The notes below the pieces were generated by a model that worked only from the letters and a program-made list of their open reading frames with translations, made no database searches and was not told the origin of the DNA. This document shows, in pieces, positions 35,001-44,530 of a DNA stretch of 54,954 nt. A program made the position numbers and the translations under genes. Origin of the DNA: an uncultured Actinomyces sp. (GTDB lineage: Bacteria; Actinomycetota; Actinomycetes; Actinomycetales; Actinomycetaceae); NCBI GenBank assembly GCA_938014245.1, contig CALLSD010000019.1, forward strand, positions 1-54,954, given 5' to 3'. Each line of letters begins with the position of its first letter. Position 1 is the first letter of the stretch.

Positions 35001-38000
35001 TCGGCGGGCTCAAGAGAACCAGCGAAGATGCGTGCAAGATCTTCGCGTGCGGTTGCCCAGCGGTCATCCAAGAGAACCGCGCGACGCTCGTCGAAAGCGG
35101 GGCGAACGGAGGCTTCCCAATTTGCGCCCAGCTCGGCCTCGACAGCGGCGATCAAGGAGGAAGAATCCTCGATCTCGGTGGCGACGGGTGCATCGGCTAG
35201 GCCAAGGGCCTTGAGGATATCGCGTGCCTGGGTTGCCAGGATTCCCTGGTCGCCGAGGATTCGCGATTCCAGATCACGCAGGGCGGCCGAATCAACGACC
35301 TCGCCACCGGCCGAACCACCCGCACTCGGGCGGCTGAGGGTTAGTCCCTCGCGGGCTGCAATCAGTGCCAGAGCCTGATCGATGAGCGCCGAGGCATCCT
35401 TTGCGGAGGAAACCGAACCCGGCAGAGTCGAGAGGCTACCACCACGAATCGAGTCGCCATCGCGTGTACCGAGAAGGATTTCTGCGTTCACGCGTGCAGC
35501 CCACTGCTCGGACAGGCCCCAGTTGTCCTTGACGTAACCGGTGGTGAAGGTTGCGGGCAGGCCTGCGGATCCGAAGATCTTCCTCAGCTTGGAGTTGATC
35601 GCTTCAGACAGGACCGGTCCGAAAGCTGCGTATGAGGGCACCAGCGAATCGATCGTCGAGAAGAGATCGCCCATTGACGCCTCTGCGGCACCGTCAATCG
35701 TGGACACTGAGAGCTCAGCGGCCATGTCCATGAGGAGCTGGTTACGCTTCGAGGAGACGCCATTGGTCAGCGTTTCAACCGTGTCCGAGGCTTCGATCTG
35801 CTCGGGGAGGAGCTTGTTCGAGAAGGCCAAGAGGATACGGATCGCGTCCGAAGCGGAAAGCGGCAGCTCCGGCATGGTTCCGCTTGCTGCGGCAGCCGGT
35901 GTGGGCGCTGCGGGGGCCGCGGTCGCTACCTCGACGGTGGGCGTCTCCACTGTCGAGGCCGGGGCTGCACTTTCGGCGGGTGCGGCCTCGTCGGCGGAAG
36001 CGGGGGAGTCTGCCTGTGCGCGCTCGGGGGCGGCAACCGCATCCTCGTTACGAGCGCGGGCGCTATCGCGTTCAACGTTCAAGACATCGACTTGAACCTG
36101 TGCGAAAGCGGGCAGGGACAAAGTCTTCGATGCCATATTCGCCAAGGTCGGCGAGGAAGCCAGGCCGATTTCAACGAGGCGTTCGACGCCCAATCCCTTG
36201 GGAGGAGCACTGAAGAGCAGGTCCTGGGTTTCGATCCAGCGAACCGGGGAAGCGAATTGCCAGGAGAGAAGCTCGATGAGCAGGGTACGCGCGGTCGACT
36301 GAGGATTGGCCTCGGCCTCGGCCCAATTGTCGACAAGCGTCTGGGTTGCCTCGGAAGGAACAACCTCGAGGATCGACAGTGCGAAGTCCCGACTCAGCTC
36401 GAAGGGGCGCGCAACCAAGTTCGGAATGTAGCGACCCTGGAGGACATCGAGGTTGATGCTCTCGGGAAGCAAGGAATCGAGCTTGTCGCGGAAGGCCGGA
36501 ACGCCTGCGCGCAGTCGTGAGGAGTGGAAGGGAACGTCAATTCCCGGAATCATGATGAGGGCTCGGCGGCCGCCGTGTGCGCGTGCGCGCTCAGCGGTAT
36601 CTGCTTCCAGAGCCTTCAATCCGGCAATGCTTCCGGCAACGGAGTACTGGGAGCCAGCCAGGTTGTAGTTGACGATCTCCAAGAACTCGCCGGACTTTTC
36701 GGCGATCGAGGCGACGTAATCGCGGACCTCGGCGTCACCCATTCCGAACTGGTTCGGACGCAGCGCTCCCATTGCGTAGTTCGAGCGTCCCTGCGCATCG
36801 CGTTCGACCAGGTGGTGCATGGCCGATCCGCGCTGGAAGACGATCTCAAGGACTTGCTCGAGGGGGAAGATCTGCGCGTAGGCCGACAGCGCGGTGTATT
36901 CGCCCAGCGAGTGGCCGGCGTAGAAGGCATGCTCTTCAAAGGCCCCATCGGCGCGCAGTTCTTCGGTTTGCGCGTAGGCAAGAGTCGCCAGAGCGACCTG
37001 AGTGAATTGCGTGAGGTTGAGGACGCCCTTGGGGTGACGGAAGATCTCGGAACCAACGCGAAGTTCGGTCGGATTCGTGCGGACAATCGATTCAATCGAA
37101 AAGCCCAGGGCCTTGCGAGTATGTGCATCCGCTTGTGCCCAGACGCTGCGGGCAGTCGCAGACATGTGCTCCAAGCCCATCATCTGGCGCTGAATACCCT
37201 GACCGGGGTAGACATAGGCGGTGCGCGGTGCGCGAGTGCGTGCACGGGCAATCGAGACAACCTCATCGCCAATACGGCAGGTTGCTTCAAGGACGAGCTC
37301 ACCGCCGATACGGCCCACGCGCTCAATCGTGATATCCACGATGTCGTTGAGCTGGACCATGCCGAACATGCGGTAGGACCACGCCGAGATCTCAGCCTCG
37401 GGCATTTCAACCGAACGAATGACACCCAGAGTGTCGGGGCTATCGACCGGCTGAGTGGAGTGCGCACACAGCGTGTGCTGAACGGTTGCCGAGAGCCACA
37501 TTCCGTGGACCAGCGGTGCACTCAGACCAGACAGGCGTGCGGCCGCATAGGAGGTGTGAATTGGGTTGAAATCGCCAGAAACAATGGCGAACGCCGTCAT
37601 ATTCTCCGGTGCCTGGACGCGCACGTGACGCAGGAAAGAACGTGGAGTATCAACGAAGGAATCGGCGACCTCGGGAGCGGGGGCCGGCGGCTGGGTCGAA
37701 GCAATGCGGCCTCGGATCGCGAAGCGCTCAACCATGCGTGCAAAGACTTCGCCTTCAACGGAAAGCTCCAGTTCGACGCGCACGACTCGACCCGCGGAAG
37801 ACTCAGCGAGTTCGGCGCAGCGTCCCTCGACCTCGACGCGAGAACCGAAGGAGGGCAGCTCGCGGTCCAAGAAGATCGAGTGATCCAAGTGCACGGCGTT
37901 AACCAGGCCCTCGATGACGGGAACTCCCTGGTACATCGCCGAACCCAGCGCTGCGTAAATTGCAGGCCAGCAGGGGCCAACCAGCGCATCGGGAACTCCC

Positions 38001-41000
38001 GGGGCCAGCTGGGTCGACAGTGCGCCACCGGTCACCGCACCGTGAGCAAAGCCCAGGTTTTCGGTGAAGGTGAAGGCATCGCGAACCGTACCAAATCCCT
38101 CGCCCGGGATAACTGCGGGCATCTTCTCGATGTGGTCGCCATTCACGGTCGTCGTTCCAACGCCCGCAGCACCCGCAAGCAGGTCATAAGCGGTCACGGA
38201 CAGGCGTGACATGTCAACAACCGGGTAGGCACCAGTCATGCACGCGCTTGACAGAAGAAGCGGGATATCGATGTATTCCACCGAGTGGTGGGAGCTATTG
38301 GGGGTCTGGTCCCACATCGAATCGCAGTGAATGCGGATCGAGTAGCCGGCCTCGTCGTGGAGAATTTCAGTCGCGTCCACCGAGGTGTATGCGGGATTGT
38401 CGACCAGGTTGCCCGCCCACTGAATGTGGGAGATTTCCCGCAGGAACGAGGCCGCGTCCTCCAAATCGTGGAAACGCGACCACACGTGGGGGACCTGTGC
38501 GGAGGAGGGGGCAAGGGCATCGACAACTGCCTGCTCGAAACGTGCAAACATCTCACCGATGGGCTCGTTCACGCGATCAATACCAGCGACTGAACGCGGA
38601 CCGGGAATGATGCGGACAGCATCGGCATCGAAACGGGCATCCTGAGACTGCCAGAGGGTATCCGTTCCCCACCAGCGAGCGAGATCGCCGTCAAGAACCG
38701 GAACGAAAGGCATCGGCTTGTGGTGCTTGCGGCACAGGACCGGGAACCATGCGACATCGGCGGGGACAACGCGAGTGGTCTCTGCCTGGGGGTAGGCATC
38801 AAGAAGGCGAGACAGCGCTGCCTGGCCATCTTCAAGATCCTCGCGGCTCTCGAAGAGAGTGGCGATATCGCCGTGGTCGGCGGGGTTGAGACGAGACTCG
38901 ATGCGGTGGAAGAGATCCAGAGCGCGATCCGTCCACGTCCAATCCGCCCAGGGATAGGACAAGTCGATGACGCGGCGCGCCCACTCGGCGTAGGTCATTT
39001 CGGACAGTTCGCCGAAGTAGGGCTTGGCCGTCTTGTTCATGGCCTCAATGAGCTCATCGCGGCGTGCATTGATCGCCTCGAGATCGGAGCCGACCTCGTG
39101 AATGAGTCGCGATGCGCGTGCGGAGGAGTTCTCGATCTCGTGCATATCGGCGCCCAGGTGCGACAGGCCCGAGGTCATTCCGCCGCGGACCTTTCCGCTA
39201 CCGACCCAACCATCTTCGCCGACGCCGGGGGTGTCCTTGAGGAGCTGCTTGACCTGCGGGGAAGTTTCCGCTTCCAAAGTCGCCATCGAGGCCGTGCCCA
39301 CGAGCACCGCATCGACGGGCATCGCTGGGGATCCCAGGTCCACGGACCACTGGCCGGTGATGTAACGAGCCGCATCGGCAGCCGAACCGATACCGCCGCC
39401 GACAGCCAGGACGACGTTGGGAGTGCGACGAATATGTCCGTAGGTCGCCAAGAGCAGATCGTCCAGGTTTTCCCACGAGTGGTGGCCACCAGAGTGGCCG
39501 TCTTCGACCTGAATAATCAGCGTGTGCTCGGGGTTCGCGCGAGCAATGCGCAGGACCTGCTCGATTTGCTCCACGGTTCCGGGCTTCAAGCACAGGTACT
39601 CAAAACCATCAGCGCGCAGCTGTGCGATCAACTCGTGGGCCTCGTCCAATTCGGGAATACCCGCGGCGATGGTCACCGCATCGATGGGGGCACCCGCGCG
39701 GCGAGCCTTGGGAACAATTCGGTTGACGCCGAATTGCAGGTTCCACATGAAGCGGTCAAAGAACATCGTATTGAAACCGGCACTGCGACCGGGCTCGAGA
39801 AGCTTCTGAAGCTCCAAGCGGTGCTCGGTGAAGACCTCTTCGGAATACTGTCCGCCACCGGCCATTTCCGCCCAGTGCCCAGCGTTTGCTGCCGCTGCGA
39901 CGATCCGAGGACCAACGGTCGTCGGGGTCATACCGGGAAGAACGATGGGGGAACGGCCCGTCAGGCGCGTGAAGGCGGTCGAGACGACGTGGCGACCATC
40001 GGGAAGAGCAACAACCTTGGGAGCAAAACGCGACCAGTCGGATTCGGGCTCATAGTGCGAACCGGTCTCATCGAGTTCGGTGCGACGGGCATTCGTTGAT
40101 GCATCCACAATCTGAGCGCCAGTTCCATCCAGGAGATCCTGGCTCAGGCGCGTGAGCATATTCGAGGGGCCAAGATCGATGAAGACCTTGACGCCTTCCG
40201 ACACGGCAGAGGCAACAGCTGCCGACCAGTCGTCGCGCTCAACAAGGATTGCACGAGCAACGCGCTCGGCTTCGGCGTCGTCGATGCTGTGGCCAGCCTC
40301 GGCCAGGGTCCGTGTCCACGCAGCGACTTGCGCGACGGCCTCTTCAAGCATTTCGGAGTGGAAAGGAGCTGCAACGGGGAGGAATTCGAAAATGGCCTCG
40401 AGGGGAGTTCCACCCTTGAGGTGCTCTTCCAATGCGCGGTTTTCGGCGGCAACGCGTGACTCAAGCGTGTGGCGGAAAGCCTGAAGGTCATCGGGGCGAC
40501 CCGAAAGGACGACGGAGCGCGGGCCGTTGACGACGGCAAGGGAGAGCGCTTGGGCGTCCAGGGCCTCGGAAACCATCGAGCAGGGAAGCCCGCGCACAGA
40601 CAGCATCGGGGTGGCATCCCCAAGCTTCGTGGCGCCGAGGCGAACGCTCAGCGACTGTGCAGCAGTACCGATGAGGACGGCGAGAGCAAGGACGTGGGTG
40701 ACGCGCTGGTCATCGCGGGCGATCCACGCGCGCGCAACCTCGGCACCCAAGATGCCCTGGGAGTGGCCCAAGAGCACGGGAGAGCTTGTGTGAATGTCGA
40801 GCTGGGTTGCGTCCAGGTCAGCAAGAGAACCGAGCTGCGCGAAGGTAATCCCGGGAACCGACACCGAAGGCGAGGCATCGGAGGGAAGATCGGAGGTATC
40901 GCCGTTCATCAAGCCATTGAGACGCTCCAAAGAACCGGGGGCGCTGGTGAGCAGATCTGCGGCGATAGGAGCGAGAAGCTCACGCACCTGCGCGTAGTAG

Positions 41001-41125
41001 GTGCGCAGCATCTGCGCGTGAGGCGGGAAGGACAAAGAAGAGGTCAGAGCAGGGCGCCACGCGGACCCCTGTCCCGCAAAAGTCAATGCGTAGGGAGTGG
41101 GGATTTCGGTAAAAAATGCAGTCAT
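31985..41125 (-). CDS. fas: Type I fatty acid synthase (single-chain multienzyme)
   Basis: A 3,046-aa protein building fatty acids from acetyl- and malonyl-CoA in the cytosol. Domains in order: acetyltransferase (GHSQG, Ser122), FMN enoyl reductase (IVLPGMTPTTVG near 390; VEDGHSGGHHSW), dehydratase (FNPIHTSYAA, His1190), malonyl/palmitoyl transferase (GHSLGE, Ser1406), an Ala/Pro-rich linker, ACP (GVSSKRNQ, modified Ser1791), ketoreductase (VVTGTAPHSIAAA near 2090; YGEAK) and ketosynthase (GACATAAV, Cys2692; SKHDTST; TGHAKGG). This is the CMN/actinomycete FAS-I layout without a fused transferase domain. All catalytic residues seen are intact. The start at 41125 has AGGAAAG upstream, 19 nt after accD; a start at 41170 would overlap that gene. 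Confidence 0.97.
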   Translation of the reverse strand: MTAFFTEIPTPYALTFAGQGSAWRPALTSSLSFPPHAQMLRTYYAQVRELLAPIAADLLTSAPGSLERLNGLMNGDTSDLPSDASPSVSVPGITFAQLGSLADLDATQLDIHTSSPVLLGHSQGILGAEVARAWIARDDQRVTHVLALAVLIGTAAQSLSVRLGATKLGDATPMLSVRGLPCSMVSEALDAQALSLAVVNGPRSVVLSGRPDDLQAFRHTLESRVAAENRALEEHLKGGTPLEAIFEFLPVAAPFHSEMLEEAVAQVAAWTRTLAEAGHSIDDAEAERVARAILVERDDWSAAVASAVSEGVKVFIDLGPSNMLTRLSQDLLDGTGAQIVDASTNARRTELDETGSHYEPESDWSRFAPKVVALPDGRHVVSTAFTRLTGRSPIVLPGMTPTTVGPRIVAAAANAGHWAEMAGGGQYSEEVFTEHRLELQKLLEPGRSAGFNTMFFDRFMWNLQFGVNRIVPKARRAGAPIDAVTIAAGIPELDEAHELIAQLRADGFEYLCLKPGTVEQIEQVLRIARANPEHTLIIQVEDGHSGGHHSWENLDDLLLATYGHIRRTPNVVLAVGGGIGSAADAARYITGQWSVDLGSPAMPVDAVLVGTASMATLEAETSPQVKQLLKDTPGVGEDGWVGSGKVRGGMTSGLSHLGADMHEIENSSARASRLIHEVGSDLEAINARRDELIEAMNKTAKPYFGELSEMTYAEWARRVIDLSYPWADWTWTDRALDLFHRIESRLNPADHGDIATLFESREDLEDGQAALSRLLDAYPQAETTRVVPADVAWFPVLCRKHHKPMPFVPVLDGDLARWWGTDTLWQSQDARFDADAVRIIPGPRSVAGIDRVNEPIGEMFARFEQAVVDALAPSSAQVPHVWSRFHDLEDAASFLREISHIQWAGNLVDNPAYTSVDATEILHDEAGYSIRIHCDSMWDQTPNSSHHSVEYIDIPLLLSSACMTGAYPVVDMSRLSVTAYDLLAGAAGVGTTTVNGDHIEKMPAVIPGEGFGTVRDAFTFTENLGFAHGAVTGGALSTQLAPGVPDALVGPCWPAIYAALGSAMYQGVPVIEGLVNAVHLDHSIFLDRELPSFGSRVEVEGRCAELAESSAGRVVRVELELSVEGEVFARMVERFAIRGRIASTQPPAPAPEVADSFVDTPRSFLRHVRVQAPENMTAFAIVSGDFNPIHTSYAAARLSGLSAPLVHGMWLSATVQHTLCAHSTQPVDSPDTLGVIRSVEMPEAEISAWSYRMFGMVQLNDIVDITIERVGRIGGELVLEATCRIGDEVVSIARARTRAPRTAYVYPGQGIQRQMMGLEHMSATARSVWAQADAHTRKALGFSIESIVRTNPTELRVGSEIFRHPKGVLNLTQFTQVALATLAYAQTEELRADGAFEEHAFYAGHSLGEYTALSAYAQIFPLEQVLEIVFQRGSAMHHLVERDAQGRSNYAMGALRPNQFGMGDAEVRDYVASIAEKSGEFLEIVNYNLAGSQYSVAGSIAGLKALEADTAERARAHGGRRALIMIPGIDVPFHSSRLRAGVPAFRDKLDSLLPESINLDVLQGRYIPNLVARPFELSRDFALSILEVVPSEATQTLVDNWAEAEANPQSTARTLLIELLSWQFASPVRWIETQDLLFSAPPKGLGVERLVEIGLASSPTLANMASKTLSLPAFAQVQVDVLNVERDSARARNEDAVAAPERAQADSPASADEAAPAESAAPASTVETPTVEVATAAPAAPTPAAAASGTMPELPLSASDAIRILLAFSNKLLPEQIEASDTVETLTNGVSSKRNQLLMDMAAELSVSTIDGAAEASMGDLFSTIDSLVPSYAAFGPVLSEAINSKLRKIFGSAGLPATFTTGYVKDNWGLSEQWAARVNAEILLGTRDGDSIRGGSLSTLPGSVSSAKDASALIDQALALIAAREGLTLSRPSAGGSAGGEVVDSAALRDLESRILGDQGILATQARDILKALGLADAPVATEIEDSSSLIAAVEAELGANWEASVRPAFDERRAVLLDDRWATAREDLARIFAGSLEPAEVPAERLRGGGQSLSALASWYAVHTADADLKAYFTKVSEAALEAAEGRFTGDVAVVTGTAPHSIAAAVVGELLAGGATVIMTSSRVNDARLAFAKELYRTHANMDAALWVVPANMASFRDVDALISWVGSEQTETHGATTEVVKPALLPDLFVPFAAPRVSGTLGSDPQGALAQERLLLWSVERAIHLLAGLGADTAPDHRTHVLLPGSPNRGIFGGDGAYGEAKAAFDAIATKWEHESGWPTRTTIAHPLIGWVQGTSLMGGNDVLVPAAEAAGVHVYTTEEIAGELAQLLTREVREQALSAPVHADLTGGLADAGLDLPALARQAREQAAASAQEAAEQAPASVRALPNPHAPALAAPLTWDTPRASLRDQIVIVGTGEIGTWGSGRTRQEAEFGEDFDLTAAGVLEMAWMMKLITWSESPQPGWYDASGTQVDEAEIYDRFRDEVVARSGIRRFNDDSNMVDCGSNDVRTVFLTSEQTFTVDTKAEAEDYVLADPSHTTIWEENGTWHVTKSAGSPVQVPARATLTRTVGGQIPQDFDPAQWGIPASMVEALDRIAVWNLVTAVDAFISSGFSPAELLQAVHPADVSSTQGTGIGGMESLRHVFLSRFLGEDRPQDILQEALPNVVAAHTMQSFIGGYGQMIHSVGACATAAVSIEEAVDKIRLGKSDFVVAGGIDDISVESLTGFGNMNATAESAALEARGITPRHFSRAGDRRRAGFLEAAGGGTLLVTRGDIAADLGLPVQAVVAYARSFADGAHTSIPAPGLGALAAARGGRDSALAHALADLGLSADDIAVVSKHDTSTRANDPNEAELHSRLSAALGRSEGNPLYVVSQKTLTGHAKGGAALFQAAGLIDIFRRQEIPANRSLDCLDPDMAQWMPLLWLRKPLDVSASPVRAGVLTSLGFGHIAAMVVLAHPGAFEAALLAERGEAALAQWRERAQARLEEGRRHLDEAMIGRAQLFVPIEGRRLPADRTHEAEVALLLDPSARLGADGTYAGAEN

Positions 41126-41144
41126 GATTGATCTACTTTCCTCA

Positions 41145-42734
41145 TCACATAGGGGCGTTGTCGTGGACACGAGGGGTGGTGACCGTTCGGTCTTTCAAGT
41201 GGAGAACTGCCAGTGAACGGCAGATATATTCGCGGGTCATGGAGGGCTCGATGAGGGCATCGAGCTCGCCATTTTTCAGTGAGAGATTCGGGTTCATCGA
41301 TTGGCGTTCGTACATTTCCTGGTAGTGCGCGCGCTGCTCAGCAACGTTGCGTCCTTCCTTGCCTGCCGCGGCCAACTGACGGCGGAAGACAATGTCCACC
41401 GCGCCTTCAGAGCCCATCACGGCAATTTGGGATGCGGGCCACGAGAAGTTCATATCTGCGCCCAGTGACTTCGATCCCATGACGATGTAGGCGCCGCCAA
41501 AAGCCTTTCGGATGATGACGGTGATCATGGGAACCGTGGCCGTTGCGTAGGCGGTAATGAGCTTGGCGCCACGGCGGATGATTCCCGCGCGTTCCTGTTC
41601 GGAACCGGGGCGATATCCGGGAACATCGACCAAGGTGATGATCGGGATTCCGAAGGCATCAAGGAATTGGACGAAACGCGCCGCCTTCTCCGAGGCGTTC
41701 ACGTCCAAGGTTCCTGCGTCCACGCTGGGCTGGTTCGCGACGATACCCACGGGACGGCCCTCGAAGCACGCAAAACCGACGACGATCGACGGAGAGAAGA
41801 GCGGCTGGACCTCAAGGAATTCGCCGTGGTCCACCAGGGCCTCGATGACCTCGACCATGTCGTAGTCCTGCTTGGGGGATTCAGGAACCAAAGAGGCAAC
41901 CTCGCGGGCGCGAGTCTCGGTCCCGTCATCTTCGAAGAGATAGCGCGGGGGCTTCTTATCGCAGTTTTGAGGCAGGTAGGACAAAAGAGTGCGCGCGTAT
42001 TCGAGGGCTTCTTCCTCGTCCTCCGCCAGGAAGTGGGCAACACCCGAAACGGAATTGTGCAGGTCGCCGCCGCCCAGGTCCTCAGAGGAAATGTCCTCGC
42101 CGGTTGCCGCCTTCACAACGGAAGGGCCGGTGACGAACATGTACGAGGAGTTCTTCGTCATGATGATGAAGTCCGTCAGTGCGGGCCCGTAGACCGCGCC
42201 TCCCGCACAGGGACCGAGGATCACCGAAATCTGCGGGACTACTCCCGAGGCCTCGGTGGTCTTGCGGAAGATTCGACCGTATTGCGCAAGTGCGGTCACG
42301 CCTTCTTGAATGCGCGCACCACCCGAGTCAAGCAGGGCGATGATCGGAATGCGCATCGAAATTGCGCGGTCCATCAGGAGGAGGATCTTATCTCCCTCGA
42401 CCTTGCCCAGCGTGCCACCGCGGATTGAGAAATCCTGAGCGTAGACGGCGACCGGACGCCCATCGAGGGTACCGATACCGGTGATCACCGCTGAGCCAAG
42501 CTCTCCGGCCTCGATATCCCCGCCTGCGTAGCGGTTGAGTTCGTTGAAAGAACCCTCGTCGAGGAGGAAATCCAGGCGCTCGCGTGCGGTCTTGCGGCCT
42601 CGCGCGTGCTGTGATTCGCGTGCTCGTTCTTCTGCTGCTTCTAGGATGGAGTGCGTGCGATCGTAGAAGTTACGACGACCGATGGCCTCGTGTTCTTCGG
42701 TTTCCTTGAGGCGATGAGTGCTTGACGGAGTCAT
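41145..42734 (-). CDS. accD: Acyl-CoA carboxylase carboxyltransferase (beta) subunit
   Basis: A 529-aa carboxyltransferase that moves CO2 from biotin to acetyl-CoA (perhaps also propionyl-CoA). RERLDFLLDEGSFNEL, the oxyanion-hole loops LLDSGGARIQEG and GPCAGGAVYGPAL, and the C-terminal-half VPGYRPGSEQE and RKAFGGAYIVMGSKSLGAD are family signatures of the AccD/PccB single-chain type. It begins inside the stop of the biotin carboxylase gene (ATGA) and precedes FAS by 19 nt, so it probably supplies malonyl-CoA to that enzyme. Confidence 0.95.
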   Translation of the reverse strand: MTPSSTHRLKETEEHEAIGRRNFYDRTHSILEAAEERARESQHARGRKTARERLDFLLDEGSFNELNRYAGGDIEAGELGSAVITGIGTLDGRPVAVYAQDFSIRGGTLGKVEGDKILLLMDRAISMRIPIIALLDSGGARIQEGVTALAQYGRIFRKTTEASGVVPQISVILGPCAGGAVYGPALTDFIIMTKNSSYMFVTGPSVVKAATGEDISSEDLGGGDLHNSVSGVAHFLAEDEEEALEYARTLLSYLPQNCDKKPPRYLFEDDGTETRAREVASLVPESPKQDYDMVEVIEALVDHGEFLEVQPLFSPSIVVGFACFEGRPVGIVANQPSVDAGTLDVNASEKAARFVQFLDAFGIPIITLVDVPGYRPGSEQERAGIIRRGAKLITAYATATVPMITVIIRKAFGGAYIVMGSKSLGADMNFSWPASQIAVMGSEGAVDIVFRRQLAAAGKEGRNVAEQRAHYQEMYERQSMNPNLSLKNGELDALIEPSMTREYICRSLAVLHLKDRTVTTPRVHDNAPM

Positions 42735-44530
42735 GCTTCCTCCTTAATGCTCACCAGGACGTCTCCGGCTTTGACGGTGTCGCCGGCAGCCACGTGAATC
42801 TTTGCGATTGTTCCGTTGCAGCCTGCGGTGAGGGTCTTTTCCATCTTCATGGACTCGATAACGGCGACGAGTTCGCCTTCTTCAACCTCTTGGCCTTCTT
42901 CAACGGCAACGCGAATGACGGTTGCCTGGATGGGCGAGGTGACATTGGGGCCTTCGTCGACTGAGTTTGCGCGCTGGCGCAGTGCGCGTCGCAGTGGCTG
43001 ACGAGGCCGTGAACGCCCCGCGCCCTCCGCACTTGTTGTGCTCAGGAGATCGCTGGGGAGCTTGAGGGCGACGCGCTTACCGTCGACTTCGATGACGAAG
43101 GAACGCATCACGGCGCATTCCTCGCGTCCTTCTTCCGAGGCCTCGGCGGGGCTTGTTCCCTGTGCGCGCACGCTCTCGGCGACCTCGGTGAGGATTCCCT
43201 CGCGCTCGAGCCACTGAGTGTAGACACCCAGGGCATCTCCTTCTTCGCTTCTAAACTGCGGGGTTGCGAGAATGTGCGAGAGCAGGGGAGCGGAGGTGGG
43301 GAGTCCCTCGACGCTCAGCTCATCGAGCGTCCGCTGGAGACGGATGATCGCCTGGATGCGGGTCGGTGCATGGACAGTGATCTTGGCGATGAGAGAGTCA
43401 AAATCGGTACCGATTTCTTCACCCGGACGGATGAAAGAGTCGATGCGCACCCCCGGTCCACCCGGCCACTGAATTGCCCCGAGACGTCCGGTTGCCGGCA
43501 TAAGTTCATTAGCGGGGTCTTCGCTGGTGACGCGCACTTCGATAGCGTGGCCTCGCACAGGGGGAATAATGCTGAGGGGAAGACCGTGGGCGATGCGAAG
43601 CTGTTCGGCGACAAGGTCTAGTCCGGTGACTTCTTCAGAGACGGTGTGCTCGACTTGAAGACGGGGATTAACTTCCAGGAAGTAGGCGTGACCGTCTTCG
43701 ACGAGGAACTCACAGGTTCCGACTCCCACGTAGTTCACCGCGTCAAAGAGTGCTTGTGAGAAGCGCTCGAGGCGAGAGTGGAGCTCCTCTGAAATGAAGG
43801 GAGCCGGTGCTTCCTCGACGACCTTCTGGTTACGGCGCTGGACCGAGCAATCGCGGGTCGAGACGACGGCGAAAGTGCCGAAGGAATCGCGTGCGCACTG
43901 TGTTTCGACGTGGCGACCGCGTGCGATGAACTTCTCCATGAAGCACAGGGACAGCGTCTGGGGATCTGCAAGATTCGTGTAGAACTCGCGCAGTTCCGAG
44001 TCGGAATTAAAACGCGTGATTCCGCGTCCGCCGCCGCCATCGGCGCGCTTGATGAGAACCGGGTAGCCAATTTCGTTGGCCAGCGCAATGGCGTCCTCGG
44101 CCTCCGTTCCCTCAAGAGACTTTCCGGCGATGGTTGGGACATTGCAAGAATCCGCAAGGGCTCGCGCGCGAATCTTGTCGCCCAAGGCATCGATGGCCTC
44201 GGGAGAAGGACCAACCCAGATCAGTCCTGCTTCTTGCACGCGGGCAGCAAAGTCGGCGTTCTCAGAAAGGAATCCATATCCCGGGTGAATGGCGCGGGCA
44301 CCGGACTTCTTTGCGACCTCGAGGATTGCTTCAGGGTTGAGATAGGTTTCTGCAGCGCTGCGTCCTCCCAGGGAATATGCGGATGTCGCGAGTTCGCAGG
44401 CGAGGGTGTCACGGTCTGCTTCCGCGTAAACGGCAATCGATTCAAGACCGAGTTCACGCAGCGTGCGGATCACGCGAACAGCAATTTCACCTCGGTTCGC
44501 AACGAGAACGGGAGAAAGGGCATTCGTCAT
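42731..44530 (-). CDS. accA: Acyl-CoA carboxylase biotin carboxylase/biotin carrier subunit
   Basis: A 599-aa alpha subunit. Residues 1-450 are the biotin carboxylase: N-terminal VLVANRGEIAVRVIRT, ATP-grasp glycine loop ADGGGGRGI, and EVNPRLQVEHTVSEEVTG. The last 80 residues are the carrier domain with ESMKME (Lys562 biotinylated; the usual form is EAMKM). ATG 44530 has GGAAGGA about 10 nt upstream and overlaps birA by ATGA. It is equivalent to mycobacterial AccA3. Together with the next gene it makes a complete carboxylase; a small epsilon subunit was not seen. Confidence 0.95.
   Translation of the reverse strand: MTNALSPVLVANRGEIAVRVIRTLRELGLESIAVYAEADRDTLACELATSAYSLGGRSAAETYLNPEAILEVAKKSGARAIHPGYGFLSENADFAARVQEAGLIWVGPSPEAIDALGDKIRARALADSCNVPTIAGKSLEGTEAEDAIALANEIGYPVLIKRADGGGGRGITRFNSDSELREFYTNLADPQTLSLCFMEKFIARGRHVETQCARDSFGTFAVVSTRDCSVQRRNQKVVEEAPAPFISEELHSRLERFSQALFDAVNYVGVGTCEFLVEDGHAYFLEVNPRLQVEHTVSEEVTGLDLVAEQLRIAHGLPLSIIPPVRGHAIEVRVTSEDPANELMPATGRLGAIQWPGGPGVRIDSFIRPGEEIGTDFDSLIAKITVHAPTRIQAIIRLQRTLDELSVEGLPTSAPLLSHILATPQFRSEEGDALGVYTQWLEREGILTEVAESVRAQGTSPAEASEEGREECAVMRSFVIEVDGKRVALKLPSDLLSTTSAEGAGRSRPRQPLRRALRQRANSVDEGPNVTSPIQATVIRVAVEEGQEVEEGELVAVIESMKMEKTLTAGCNGTIAKIHVAAGDTVKAGDVLVSIKEEA

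Noticed and set aside
32063..35200. 1,045-codon open frame on the plus strand opposite the FAS gene
   Set aside because: It is antisense to the conserved ACP-ketoreductase-ketosynthase region; high-GC codon bias keeps this frame open. The translation is low-complexity and matches no family.
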